A DNA stretch of 64,000 bases, taken from positions 1 to 64,000 of the forward strand of contig JAPYMA010000583.1 of NCBI GenBank assembly GCA_035041965.1, written 5' to 3'. The notes under the pieces are model-generated. The model was given only the letters and a program-made list of their open reading frames with translations. It ran no database searches and had not been told where the DNA came from. Positions 10,575-24,291 of the stretch are shown here, piece after piece. Position numbers and translations under genes: made by a program. This DNA comes from Anisakis pegreffii. Its lineage: Eukaryota > Nematoda > Chromadorea > Rhabditida > Anisakidae. The number at the start of each line of letters is the position of its first letter. The stretch's first letter is position 1.

Positions 10575-13500
10575 TTAGTTCGATGATGATGATGATGTGA
10601 AACGTTCGTACAACGACAGCAAATAGCTTCGGAATGGTTCATAATATGAGTGACGAAGCATTTCAGCAGTTGGTGATGAATTCAACAATTTCGGATGACT
10701 CTTAAAAGTAAAAAAACGTTGTCATTAATGGAAGAATCAAATTTTCAACCTAATCAATAGGATGATATTCGTCGCTTATTCAACTGTTGACTGTATTCAT
10801 TCCTTGTGAATATAAGATAACTGTTATGAATTATTGGTATATAGCGAGCGTTTAAAAGATAGTGCTCTAACACTAAAGTGCAGATATTTATAGAGGTGAT
10901 AATCAGTGAAAAAAAGTGTATATATGATAATAAGAATGAATAATTCCGAATAAAATGAAATAACTCACCTCGAAAATGGCGATAAGCAAAGCGATAAGAA
11001 AGAATGCAAGAAGAATGAACGAAAAGAAGACATTCAACGTTGAGAAAATCAATCCACGAGATGTTCTTGTTTTTGTTTGTATCAGAAGATGACATTCATT
11101 TGCATCGGTGCCAGTAGCTGATTGCAATCGAAGATCGTTGGTGGACTGCAGAGAAGACGATGAAGTTGGTTGTTGGTCGTGTTGCTCATCCACTGTGGAA
11201 ACAGTTGACTGAATTGGAGTACTCGTCATTAACGGCTTTATTGAGCTATCGCTCATCAAAAATTCCTCCAAAATTTCTGACTGAATTTTTGCCGTACTTT
11301 CTACTCCGCCTTCTTTTATAGTTGTAGCTACATCTTTGTCCGCCTGAAATTGAATATTACTAACTGATAGAGATTCTTTGGCAATCAATTCGTAGAAACC
11401 AACAACAAAATCAGCAAAGAAACTCCAAAACCAAACCGAAATGAAATGCAAAGAAGCTACTCAGGGTAAAACTCGTTCGCTTAAGATCACCTCATCACTT
11501 AAATTGTCTATTCATCAGACAATCATATCATAAGAATTTTTCCTTAAATCTATTTATCCCACAAACAAAAACAATCCTTCACAAAATTGTTAGTGTTCCA
11601 AAAAATATCACTGAAATTCATTGAAATGTTTTCGTTCCGTTTCAGAAACACTGCTTCACTTCACTGAAATCGCTCGCCGTTTTGCTCGAGTAGCTAAGTG
11701 AATGAAGTTAAAACTGCGATAGTGAATTAATGGATGAATGAATAAATATAATCATGCAGTACCAAACAAAATGTAATTAATAAATCTATTAAAATGTGCA
11801 CTACTCAGCACTTGAAACTTTTTTCCAGCTAATTTTTCTCACCAATAAATCCGCAAAAGTTTATCATATTTTGTGTAAACTCTAGCAAAAAATTTTTCTA
11901 ATTTTGGAGAGTTCAAATGCACAAATTTAACTTCACAACATCGAAAAGATACGGTGCAAATAAATCACTTAGATTTAGCCAAACGATGAACAATAAAACA
12001 ACAAACATCAACACCCAACATCGAAACATTGCAGGTCATCATGAAGATTGCATGGTTTCACTTGAATAAGAGCAACTGAACAACTTACTGAATATATCCC
12101 TTCAAAAATCACTCCTCAATTGTTTCACTGCCTTCACTCGCTAATCAATTCAATGACAATGACAATAACAACACAACAGTAACAATGAACAAATATGAAA
12201 TTTGAAAGAGATACACAACAAAGCAACAAAAATAGCACAAAAACTGTCATATAAAAAGATTCCACATCAAAATGTCCCAGTTTCATAATATTGCTATTTT
12301 CCATCACAGACACAGAAATAGACTTAAGCTTAGCGTCAACCTTCTGACATTCGGGACATTAATTCTGCCCAAAGCTTTAGGAAAAGTCCATTCTTAAGAA
12401 TTGGAACATTTTGAGAGTGCATCTGAACTGATGAATATAGCAAGGCACTAAAAGCGCATGCATGCACAGCTGAATTTGAATGCCGTACCGCTGTAGAGGG
12501 AAGTGGTTCGGTCCGTGAAAGATGTATCGTGAATGTTGTCTGAAACACCACCGCTTATCTTCCATTTTTTAGATATTCACTCTGCGCAAACTTTCGCTTT
12601 TCTCTTTTAATATCTCTAACACAGAGTGTCAACTCATTAAGAACTATCATCAACATTGAAATGAACAAATATTCGCCATTTATGAACAGAAACTGCCTTT
12701 GCGTTTTCATATTTATACATACGCAGTTTGTTCAGAGCTGTGTATCACGTCAAGTTCAAATTCTATTGCCTAAAATAAAATGTTCAACATCATCAGGCTA
12801 GATTCAAATCTCGTCCTGATGAGCAGGAGTGCAGTGGACAGAAAAAAAGACGACTGGCTGAGCCCAAACATGACATGATAAATTCTACAAAAAACGTTAT
12901 GCGATGTCATGACTTTTAAGAAATTCCTCCTTTTATAAATAGAAACGTTCAGCAATTGTTTTAGAACAGATACGATTAGGATATTTAGATGGAGGAAACG
13001 TTGATGAGATGGGAGAGCATTGAGAAGGCAATTAGAAAAAGGACATGAAATAGATGGGCATGAAGAAAAGGTGATTAAAATGAAGAATACAAAAAACCAG
13101 GAACAAAAGTCAGTTCAACGAAGCGACTTTTTCGCTTATGTTAGAAATCAACAATAATATGAAGAGTTAGGATGATACATCAAACTGAAATGACAAGTAT
13201 TGTCGCGAAAACATACAAGAGGAAAGGAAAAAGATGAGTGAAAAATTGGTCGATGAAGCGAATAATTCCGAAAAAAAAAGAAGTTACTTTGATTTGAATA
13301 TGACGAAAACAATTTTATCGCCATGAAATATACTTGGTTATAATGTATTAAACTCAGACTTAATCAAGTAGAATTTCATCCACTCAGTATAGTGCCTAAT
13401 TCAATACGATCCAGTTATAACATAGATATACAGCTTTGATAAGCATGCTCTCATAGCAGTTCTTGGCCCACATCAAAATTTCACTAACAGGTCTGGTAAA

Positions 13501-16500
13501 ACACAGCACTCAACAGCAACCGATCAGTCCTTAAGCGTTGTAGTGAGGTAAGCGAATATATAATGCAGAAACTTTATAAAAGAATAACAATATCAATGGT
13601 GAAAATAACATGATTTCATTAAGATTACTCAGTTGCAAAGATTTTCCAGTACTCAAATCTTTTTTTGCGCGCATCAAAAACACCAGTCTTACGGAACAAA
13701 CTCTCCCAGCAGTAATGAATTATCGGAAAAGAGTGAACGCATATGGTATGAGTTATTGTTTTTGTTTTGGGAAACGTAAAATGGGTGGGCATTTCGAAAG
13801 ATATATTGATTGCCCTCCTCAGTCAGCAAATTGCTGATCTTGTAATCGGCAGTGAAGGATGATGAATGAATGATGAATTGGAAGGAAGTAGTGCAACTGA
13901 GTAAAACCTTTATCGAACGATGATTTAGCCATTTGACCGGAGGCGTCAGAATTATATCAACATGCTCGCTTACTGGGCACTCCTCATTGTCGATTGCTGA
14001 GCTATTCAACGCAGTCGTCGCATTCGTTTGCATTACTGGAGGAGCGGTCAAGTTGAACGGTGATGAGCACATCTCCGCTTGATCAGCCGAATCATCCTCT
14101 TCCGGAATCGCTGAAATAATCTGCATTCACTAACGGCAAAACTATAGGATCCATTAATTTCCGTTGAAAAAAATATCAAACGAAAACATTCAGATACGAT
14201 ATGAAGACCATCTGGGCGGATAGGATGGCGAACAACATCACAAAAATATTAAAGAAAGTTTGCTTGAAAATGATATTTCAAATAGAAACACAAATAAAAA
14301 CTTAGAAACGAAGGAAAAGAATTGAGAAATCGCGATCGAGAAGATGACAAAGAATAAATCAAATTGTCGATTCATGACAACAGTTATTCCATCATTTCTT
14401 TCGTTCTCTTTAGAACAAGAATTAACACACATTGCTACTTATCAGCTGTACTTTACAAACGTATAAAGCATCTGAAAGACCTATATTTTGTTGATAGTTC
14501 CAACTCGAAAATGTTGTAATGTTACGTTTCAACTGGGCAATTAACATTGCAAAGTGCAACAGAAAAAGATTACTTGGCATGTGTACCTCAAAGCACAATT
14601 ATTATGCAAATACGAATGATGCACAACAATGAACAAGTACTGAACAAATAATGTGAGGCAAGTGAAGCAGCTATGCATACTATGTTCGGAGCAAAAACAA
14701 ACTTTCGATAATGTGCAAAATGCCGTATTATTATTATTATTAAATACTTGTCGAACGCAAATTTGGCCACATCAATCACATATATTACCAAAACAATTTC
14801 ATCGCAACTTATGAGGAAATGATACTTTATACCGATTTATAACGCTCTTTTATATTAATTAATCAAAACTGTCACATTCAATTTGAGAAATAAGGCGCTG
14901 AGATAATTTCACTTTACTAAACTGATTATAATCAAGGTCATATCCAACGTCAGAATTAGCCGTGATTCCATTGTATTTTCATAGTTTCAGTGAGCAAATT
15001 CAATCAATTTGAAGCATTCTAATCTATTGAACAAATAACAGCAAACGTTACACGCAATGAATTTTGCAATAAATTAATTCACACTGACGAGGCAATATAA
15101 AAAATTCCGGAATTTTTCGATAGAATTGTAGTTAGTAACTAAGTTGATTGACTACTGGCATGCAATCTAAAAGTATTTTGAAGTAGAAACGAATAATTAA
15201 TCGTCAACAAGCGGAACAAATTATGAGCAACTAAATCATTGGGGAAACGAAAACGGAAGCTGGATAAATTAGGAGGAAATTAACGAAATGATATTCATCA
15301 GAGAGAATAGGTGAAAGTGAAATGAAATGAAGAACAAAGACAGACTCGTTGTTGCATTGAAGTTGTTGTTGAGATGGATCGTTGGTAGGGTATGGTATTT
15401 GCTTGTGGGTGCGATGAACTGCTGACGTGGTGGTTGTCGCTGGAGAGTGTAACGGGTGAATGTTGGTTCAGGACCATCACGTTTCGCATAGCCCTCCAAC
15501 TCAATCTCGTGTAGTACACGAGCTGTTGGAAACCGAAATGTTGATCCACGTGACAGCAATGGTATGCGCGGCCTTAATCATTCTTTTCTCATCAACACTG
15601 CTTATAATTCCCCATCAGCCAAATAATTTTAGTCCTTTTCGCGTCTAACTGCCCCGACAAGGCTATACTGAAAATTCTTAGTTTGAACGATATGACTTCA
15701 GTGGAACCTAACAATAAGTCTCTATGTGGGCCTCATGCTTGTCAACTTCATTAAGCGCCAACTTATTTCCAGTGATGAGAGCAATAAGGCGTTATTCATT
15801 ACTCTGCAAATATTTTCTTCGATAGCGCAATGGCTCGCTACTTTTTTTCATGTAGTGGAAATTCGCAGCGATAACTTGCGCAGTAATAATTGTTTAGCGA
15901 CATAAAGTAGAGACGAATTGCGCTCTTTCTTTTATTAGCGTTTCAGTGAGCCAGACTTTTTCGGATTTCCGCCAACTCGCTATTTTTCATCTTTAAGGGA
16001 ATGTTTATTTTTGCAAGATGTTTAAAACACATATTTGCACCCTAGCATTGGCAAGTGTTAAATTCATATTTACCGTACTCGACCTAATGGGTCAAAGTTA
16101 AGTTTAATCACACTTCAAATACTTCCTCTAAATGTACTACTAGCATTTCGTCAGAGCTCACTAAATTCGGAGAATTCAAATAAATTTCGTGACAATGCAA
16201 TAAAATTTTCTTCATTCCTCCTTTGGCTAGGCAAGGACACAATGAGAGCAAAATGATCCGGACTGTCAGGCGAAATGCTTAGCGATTTGATGTTTTCAGA
16301 AGGGAATGAAGTGTAGTTTGAGCTGCTTTCACTTGTTTTTTTTTTTTTTTGAATTTTTGTTACCGTCATTTATTGATCTTCTTATTGCTGACTGGCGCTC
16401 GTTGTTGGAAAACTTCTTTGTTGACTGATTATATCAAAATTCTTAACTGTTCAATGACGCATTGAGATTTTCTCCCGGAGAAATAAGAGGCGCGATAGTA

Positions 16501-19500
16501 GATTCTAAAGGAACATTTGAGAGTGGTGAATATCGGACTGATCTTGCTCAGAAAAGTTTTAACGGAAAATTACACGCGATTTTTTCCGATTAGCGACACT
16601 CTCAGCAAGAAATTTTCGTTACTTTTTGGTCAGTGGTGCTATTACCGGATCAGTTCTAGCAAAACAAAAATATTTCCGCAGTAAATTAACGATTAGCAAA
16701 GATACTTTCAGTAGCGTGTCCATCACAAATTATTTCAATTCAATGTCACAAAAATTGGTTACCTAATACATTAGCATAACAACGACTTCAGATCAATAAT
16801 CAGTAGGATAGATTAATTTTAGTTTTTTTTTTCAGTCTTTCTAAACTGTTAATCGACTATTATGAATTCGCATTCCAAATTTTGAAAAAGAAATCGAAAT
16901 TTATATAATCGCTCAAGCAGTAGAAGCAGAACTATCCACTGTATTATTGGGAAAAAAAGATATATTAATCATAAAAGTTTTGCTGTCAAACTATGCAATG
17001 AAATAAAAGAAGAGCAGGCGATAAAGAAATGAACTTCGCAACAATAATCAAATTCGTTGCATGTTTTTCAAATTAACTTATTTGGGAACAAATAGAATTA
17101 GAGTTTTTCACTTCGATTTGAACCCAAAATGAATCGTTCTCTCAAAAATTATCAATAAAAACTCAGTCCCAGTCTGTAAAGATCTGGTTGTTTTAAAAAT
17201 TCACATGAATGCGATAAATAATCGAGCGTAACAGTGAAATTCACAACTCTACCCGAGTACACAACCATATATCAGTATTCATAAGAAAGCTACAGAAGAA
17301 GCATCATCCATCAATGAAGTAGCATTCCATTTCTTGTTTCATAATGAATGAGAGAATGAAAAAATTTTACTTAGAAAATTTTGGTTTGATGTGTTTGGCA
17401 TCGCTTTCAGTGAAGAAAGCTTGCTGTGATAGTATATGTCGCCAGAGATGTTTAGCGAACGTGGCCGAAGGACAGTGCAGCTTCAGTGTACCATATGAGG
17501 ATGATTTGGAGCCTTTTTTGGTGGTGGCCTTCAAATGATCATGATGAATAGGTGTGAAGTGTTCGTTCAGAGGAACACTTACAGAATTCATTCACAATAT
17601 GAATTTAAAAATCAAAGAAAAGCACCAAAGCCAAGCAAACAAAGCAATTAAAATTTCACAACCGCACTGTCTTGATAAATGTGTCACATACATTAAGATC
17701 GAGAGTCGTAGTACCACACGGAGGCACATATGCAGTTGTGGGTGTTAAGAAGAGCGATTTGCCAAGATAGTCAACTTTTTCGACTTGGGACCTACAAACA
17801 TTCTATTCATCACACATATTCGAGAACAGCTGGTGTTTTAATCCTTGAAAAAAAATTAAGGTGTGCAACTAATTCGAAACACAATTCAACGACCACACAT
17901 GAAGTTTTAACAGAACACGAATGGATTCGACGTCTCACCGAATAAATGTGAGAATGCTTCACTGGAATAAAAATATATCCGCAAACTAAGCAAAGAAAGC
18001 AATTAAAATGCTTAATACAGTCCACGATTCAATCACCAATCGGCAAACTTTTCTTAAAGAATTCAAATTTCGGTGTGCAAAAATTTCGATGACTGGATGA
18101 AGAAAATATAACACAACAACTAATTCCAAACAAGTTTCCTCTGCTGTTCTTTACGGTTTCATTTGAAAATTCAACAAGATCTGAGAATTCTCATCCCACT
18201 ATTTGTACAGCCAGTTTCTCTTCATAAAATCGATTTTACGAAACAAAAGATTACTTATCCATTACTCATAAGCAATTGGAATGAATAAAAGAGGCAGTAG
18301 CTGCACATATGCACAAACCAAAAATTTGAACAATACAACAAAAAAGAAATATGAAACAAGCCATTGGATGTGATGCATCTTTCGACCAAAATGATAAATG
18401 TAGATGCCGCGATGTGTCACACCCACATACAACGGTTGTCCTTGTTTATCCTTAAATATTTTCAACAGGATCATTGCAATCAATGTTGTATCAGTAATGA
18501 CAGCATAACTGCTATTGAACGACACTTCCATTCGCCTTCTTCAGCACTCATCAATAATCGAATGAATCAATCAAGAAAACAATGAACATATGAAACGACA
18601 GCACAATAAATTTGTCAATATCAAAGCATTGCTTTTATAGAACATTGATATCATATTCCGCACTCGAAACTGACTACATGCATTTGAACACATGAAAAAG
18701 GTTAGGAAAAAACGTACAGTCAGGGAGAATGGGTCGAAACCGTACGTGTCGAGTTCAGATGCTTTCTTTAAGAACTCAAGCTCTGCTTCAGCCGGTGTAA
18801 GACCTCTGCAAGAAACAAAAGTCAAACATTAAAATGTTGATTTCCAGTGACATTAGCACTGCCACTTTGTTTGATCGTTTTGTTGAAATAACGGCAACCG
18901 AGCAGGATATTCATATCAAAACGAAGCACTACACCATGGCCAGGAATCAAACCAGTTTGTGCACAAATAATACAACCTACTTTAGTTGTTCGTGAGCTTC
19001 AGCTATTTTCTCTTCAAGTTTTGCCGACTGCTTCAAGATGAGTCTGTACTCAGAAACATAGTCGTCTGACCGCGGTTCAGCATCATAATCACCAATGACA
19101 GCTGAACGAAATCATTTTCATCATTAATTTATGAAGCGATTGTCAATAAATCAACGAGTGTCCTCGACGATTCATTAGCTCTACCCTGTTAAATGAAGAT
19201 AGCGAAAATGCAGAAGTGAATCAACCTGCTAATTTTCTTTCATTCCTGGGGTTTGAATTCTCTTTCTCTACGATTTATGATCGAGAAAAAATACGAAAGA
19301 AAATTCTGAACGATTGTTGCAATTTTTTGAATGCGACAAAAACAAATACTCCGCTTGTATCAGCAATCAAAACGCCATCTAATTTCAAAAATGTCACAGC
19401 AACGCTAAAATACGTGAACAAATGTGTATTCATTAGCATCACTGCATTGTGAATGAAACATAATTAGGATACTTCTCTTCGTGAAACTATTCAAAATGAA

Positions 19501-21071
19501 ATCGTCATCAATCCATTGTGTCAAAAACTTCACAAATAACGCATTTACGAAAGAAAATTATACAATCTAGGCAAATTACTGCGTGATTTGGCGTAGTTAT
19601 CTACTACGTATAGAAACTTACACTGAAGGATGAGGGCACACAATGTGGCCGCTTCCTTTTCTGGACAATGCAAGCGACCATGAAGAAGATCTCTTTGAAG
19701 CTGCACAAACAACTGATATCTGCAAATTTGATATTCATATACGCGAATGTATTTTTATACTTTGAAACTACAGCAGTGATGGAAGAAATGGAACATTTGT
19801 TATTTTTTTTGGAACGAACATGATGCATGATTTATTGAGCATAAAACATTCACGGGGATTTTTTCTGGAAAAATTAGCTCATGTCTGATGCATAGTGAAT
19901 CAAGTTAATCCAATAATGAGACGAATAAATTGAACTGAACATAAACAAGCAGGATCAGTCAGCAAATCCTTTGTGATAAATCAACAAATCGTTTCTGTTT
20001 AAATTCGGCTCAATTCTCTTGCTCACGATGCGTGGAAGAGATTCAGTGAAAACTAGCGATAAAATTGAACGAATCAGAAACCTCGTGATTTCTTCTTTCA
20101 GCACGGTTACGTCCGATGGGTAGAAGCGCACTCGGAAACGCAATCCCACATTTGGACCTACAATTAGACACTTACAGAAACAAATTCGAGCATTTCACTT
20201 CAAACAAGATTGGTTGAGGCTTATTCGAGCAACGAATTGAAAAATACTTCACGGTCATTCCATTCAGAATAATCAATTAAAAACTCAAACAAAACCTCTT
20301 AATTTATATACCTACATAAATTCGGTTGATTCTGTAACCACCAAATACTCATTTATTCTAAAGTTTTGTTGGGAAAAAAACATCTATTTCTCTTAGCTGC
20401 TGAACCATGTTTCGGACAAATGAAAGAGAAGAAAATTGAATAGTGCACCTCTTATCTGCTTTGAAATCGGCTTATTCATATCAATCCAATACTAAAAGTT
20501 AAGTATTAATAACTTTAATTATGATTATAAACATCGTGGAAAGCTCCGATGAAGCTGTCCCTTTACAGCTACGAGCAAACAGTTTCGATAAAAACCAGTA
20601 ATCACAAGATATCAATAAAATTTGATCAGTTTCCATAAAAAGGCTGTTAGATTGATCCACTGGTGGTAAGTTTAGGCACAGAGTTGAGAAAATGAACGAT
20701 GAAAATCAAAAAAATCGACAACATACACGATGCTTGTATGCATCTTGATAACGCAGACCAAAATAGTCCTTTTCGACAATTTTCAAAAACTTGCACACAT
20801 AATCCAGTATTTGTTGACCGTCTGCACTCTTCTGAAAACTTTGCATTAGGATATTTCATTACACGAATTACTATAAGGTAAACTTAGAAATGGCACAAAT
20901 TGTAGTCATATTGCTCGATAAAGACATACACACCTTGAAATCCTGATCAAGAGTTTCATTGTCATCAAGAAGCTGTACGGTGGCCTTGTAGTCCCTGGAT
21001 GAAATCAAACTCGAGCGGGTACTAAGTCTGCCGAAAATTGAAGAAGCAATTAAAGATGTGTCCCCCGGCAT
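10575..21071 (-). CDS. FERM-FA domain protein with C-terminal membrane segment, FRMD3/FRMD5 type
   Basis: Exons (minus): 20934-21071, 20727-20831, 20449-20491, 20082-20157, 19622-19719, 18981-19101, 18718-18805, 18362-18450, 17692-17791, 17371-17528, about 15427-15572, 13908-14110, 10969-11343, 10575-10700. All phases agree and sum to 622 codons, near the length of human FRMD3/FRMD5. FERM lobes are shown by LDYVCKFLKIVEKDYFGLRY, RFRVRFYPSD, LQRDLLHGRLHCPEKEA, IGDYDAEPRSDDYVSEY and CPSATFAKHLW; the FERM-adjacent region by LLSRGSTFRF. A linker leads to a hydrophobic stretch (FFSFILLAFFLIALLIAIFE, exon 10969-11343) and a tail with HSYYEPFRSYLLSLYERF, resembling the FRMD3/5 ends. Such proteins link membrane proteins to the cortical cytoskeleton. 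The ATG at 21071 is the chosen start; an in-frame extension to a TAG acceptor-like site upstream is possible. The 15427 donor is the least sure border. Confidence 0.9.
12489..12539 (-). CDS. possible extra linker exon of the FERM gene
   Basis: Inside the 2.5-kb intron between the exons at 13908 and 11343. A good acceptor (GTGTTTCAG) precedes an open 51-bp segment (TTFTIHLSRTEPLPSTA) ending at a GTACGG donor; a second donor GTGCAT would make it 72 bp (12468-12539). Either length keeps the frame. It has no family resemblance, as expected for a variable linker, and could be an alternative exon or chance. Confidence 0.3.
17792..18361 (-). other. probable GC-AG intron in the FERM gene
   Basis: The upstream exon must end ...CAA TG and the downstream exon begin G TCC CAA to keep FERM homology (Q-W-S-Q-V-E-K-V-D-Y). 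The base pair after CAATG is GC (GCTTGT), not GT. Using the nearest GT, four bases on, puts the next exon out of frame with a stop within ten codons. Other introns of this gene have GT donors. Confidence 0.6.
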
Positions 21072-21856
21072 CCCGCCTGCCTCCGCAGCTCTAGCCTATG
21101 AATGAATAAACCATCAATCAGTGATACGAAATGACGCAATTGTAGTTTAACAGCTTACACTCCGCGAAAATGACGAGATATGTAAACGAGCACATATAAG
21201 GTTGCGCAATAACAATAACGATCACAAAACCATCACAAAAGTGATTGATTGAAAACAACAAAATATTTCTAATTCAATATCAATATGAATTCATAAAAAC
21301 CGGTTCCAGTCTTCAATTGTTGTATGAATACCGTGAGAAAAATATCGATACGATTAGGTGCATGTTTGCGATATACGGAATAATCATTGACGAATAAGAG
21401 AGAGGGGATATGGAACAACGTTCACATCATTTCCAAATGTTGCAACAATGATCGATCCCTGCCGTCAGAGCAGTACACTGAAGAATGCCCGCTGGCAGGC
21501 TGGTAGCTTCGAACCTTCGCTGTTGTTGCATTCTTCCTTTCAGCGTAACAAGACGCGCATTTGCGAAGCAGTGACTAACATAAGTAGCACTCTATATATG
21601 GCAGAGGAGAGAATGAAGCGAGTGAAGAATGGTAAAGAAAGAACAATCGTGAGCAGGAAATGCAATGAAAACAATTGGAACATGAAAAAATGTTAATTGT
21701 GTTGATCGTATGCAGCATGAGTATATTTTTTTATTGAAATTTTTCGCTTTTTTTTCAGTTCATCTATGGTAAAATCCATAGAAATTCGTTCACTGAAACG
21801 TTCGTACACAAATAACAAATAAATAATCCATATTGAACGTTTTTTTTTCGCGAAAA

Positions 21857-21899
21857 TATTTCCTGTTCTACGAGCATGCTGCTCGTAGAACAGGAAATA
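21857..21899. repeat. perfect hairpin, 20-bp arms, 3-base loop
   Basis: Arms at 21857-21876 (TATTTCCTGTTCTACGAGCA) and 21880-21899 are exact complements separated by TGC. The arms carry no mismatch, which suggests a recent origin or selection. The loop is too short for a usual microRNA precursor. Confidence 0.9.
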
Positions 21900-22126
21900 C
21901 TATCTATTTGTTTGTACATTTACTATCAGATTATAAAACTGAAATATTATTAAACTACAAAAAATCACAAAATTTTTAGAAATTATTTCAGTTTTGTAAT
22001 TTTTACTTGCTGTTTTTAAATGCACACGTACAAACCCAGCGTTTATCGATCATTGATTAAGCCTCTCCTCAGATGTCTCTTTTATCAACTTCTCTTGTCA
22101 GTTCGCAGCCTTGGTGATGTCCCTAG

Positions 22127-22327
22127 TAGTGTTAGGAACCGCAAGATCTTTCTCGGTAGTCACCGATCGAGAGCCCTGCCGGTGGTTAGCGCAAATCGGT
22201 ATTCACCGAGAGGCAAATTTTAAGCATCGGTCGGTTGCGGTTTGGTTTTAACCGCGGGGTGGTTTGCCACCGCCACCGATCGAGCACGCTCTGTCGGTTG
22301 CGGACGGTGGTCACCGACCCAACACTA
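22127..22327. mobile_element. hAT-like non-autonomous element (MITE), 201 bp
   Basis: The ends are TAGTGTTAGGAACCG (left) and, read inward from the right, TAGTGTTGGGTCGGTG. The flanks GTCCCTAG (22119-22126) and GTCTCTAG (22328-22335) match at 7 of 8 bases, giving the 8-bp target duplication of hAT elements with T and A at positions 2 and 7. The inside is much richer in GC than its surroundings and full of short inverted CGGT/ACCG motifs. There is no coding capacity; it would have been moved by a hAT transposase elsewhere. Confidence 0.75.
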
Positions 22328-23716
22328 GTCTCTAGTTACCAGCCAGTAGAAAATAGAATAAGTGAAATATCAAAATATTGATAATTCTCCACTTTGCATG
22401 ACATCTTTCTAATTCCCAGGTCACGAATATATTTCTAATGTGATTTTGGGGTTATTTCCTGTTTTTCTTCGTCGTTTTCCCTCGGTTGCCGAGGTCGCCA
22501 ACTAACTGAATTCGAAGAATTGTTATTGGTATTCTGAAAGCCCTTTTCGCTCCCTATCCATTCACTGAAAACGAACGCATTCTCACGGTTGTTCATAAAT
22601 GTGAACGATCATTAAACTAAACGTATTTCACAAACGACTCAATCATCTTCTACGATCACTGCAAAATAATTTTCCGCATTAATCGTGTTTTTGCGGTCGT
22701 AATTCGTATGAAGAAACGAAGATAAGAAAAGGAATGACACTGCAGGCGCATAACTGTTCAAATCTAACACATATTATCGTCTTATTCAAACCTATAATAC
22801 CAAATAAATCCGATTGCAGATTTGAAGCGATCATTCGTGAAATGTCGTCTCACTGAACAATGAGAAAATTTTGGAACTGAAATGCGACATCTTTTACGAG
22901 ACATTTTAAGCGTAGTGCAAAAGCAAGGAGCAATACCACAAAATATGATAAAATCAGTATGAAAACTTGACAGAAAAATTCTTAAAATATTGTATTTTAT
23001 CAGATGAAATTCCTCATGCATGAATCATCTAATTATTTCAGCACTAAGAGTACGTGCTAATGAATTGCTGCTTCTTGTTAAGGTCAGTGATCTGAAATCG
23101 AACTAGTAAATAGCACATTCGAGAAGGGAACAAACAAATGATGATGAACACTCTGGATATGTTCTCACTGTAATATGAATGTTCCTTACTGTTTATCGTA
23201 TTTTTATGTGCTTATCGACAGCTGATCATACGGAACAGCTGCTTAATGAAGCAAATATCTTTCCGTCCATATGTTAAATTGAGTCATTTTTAGTAACAAT
23301 ATTTTTTCAATATTTCGTCTTTTCTTTTCATTATTAGACAAAACTTGGATTACACTCACTCCTCATTCGATTCATTTATCAGTGATCCTAATGAGCAGTG
23401 ATCAATCAATCTTTTTTCGAATAAAAATTTCCCATTTTTCAGTTAAGTCACAAATTGTAATGCATCGTTCACATCGACTCATAACGTTCATGAAGCATGA
23501 GAATATTTCTTCCATGTTTTGAAAGAAACATTCTTCCACATCAATAAAAGCTGGTTGTCCAACGAATAGGATTTTACGGGACTAGCATTAAAAAAAACTC
23601 AAAAATATTGTACTGAATCGTTTTTCATTTCAATAATCGCAATATCCACTCATTTGCTTGTTTCTTGATTGAAGAATGCATACGTCAAAAATATCATTAA
23701 TTATTTCCTCAGTAAT

Positions 23717-23745
23717 AATAATAATATAATAATTATAATCATAAT

Positions 23746-23778
<33 letters not shown>

Positions 23779-23960
23779 TAAACAGTATTAATAATACAAA
23801 TAATAATAATCATTACCATAACAATAATAATATATAAATAGTACTAATAAATAATAACAATAATATAAATAGTACTAATAACATAAATAATAATCATTAT
23901 TTTAACAATCGTAGTTAGTAAATAATAATAATACTAATAGCAGTAATAATAACATAAATT
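23717..23960. repeat. TAA-rich microsatellite tract
   Basis: A run of imperfect (TAA)n, including an uninterrupted stretch near 23746-23776, followed by degenerate AATAAT/AGTACTAAT repeats. Simple-sequence DNA with no gene signal. Confidence 0.85.
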
Positions 23961-24239
23961 GTGATAACAATAAGGGCTATAATTAGAAAGAAACAACTCA
24001 CGATCAGATGATAATCAGTAAATGAGAAACGAAATCGAGAACAAACATATTACAGCTGTAGAATGAAAGTGGGTTGTTTACGGTTGTGCACTGAATATTA
24101 GAAACTTGATTTTTTTCAGTGATTGTGGAGTGAATAATAGATGTCTGAATGCGATTATAAGTAACTGATAAAAATAATGATTCGAATGAGTGAAAAGAGC
24201 ATCAAAATAGTGTAGTATCCATTCAATGCTTACAACTTG

Positions 24240-24291
24240 AAAACAATATATCATACAGAGAAGAAGACTTCTCTGTATGATATATTGTTTT
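24240..24291. repeat. perfect hairpin, 24-bp arms, 4-base loop
   Basis: Arms at 24240-24263 and 24268-24291 are exact complements around the loop AAGA; the arm core is ATATATCATACAGAGAAG. Like the hairpin at 21857, the arms are perfect and the loop minimal. Confidence 0.9.

Noticed and set aside
20600..20659. FERM exon beginning W-I-N-L-T after ACCACCAG
   Set aside because: It resembles the W-L-D-L-T block but reaches a stop before any GT donor. The segment 20449-20491 (YWIDMNKPISKQIR) fits phase, length and homology on both sides, so the first is taken as chance.
23717..23960. CRISPR-like or other regular array
   Set aside because: Simple TAA-type microsatellite without spacers; a eukaryotic genome in any case.
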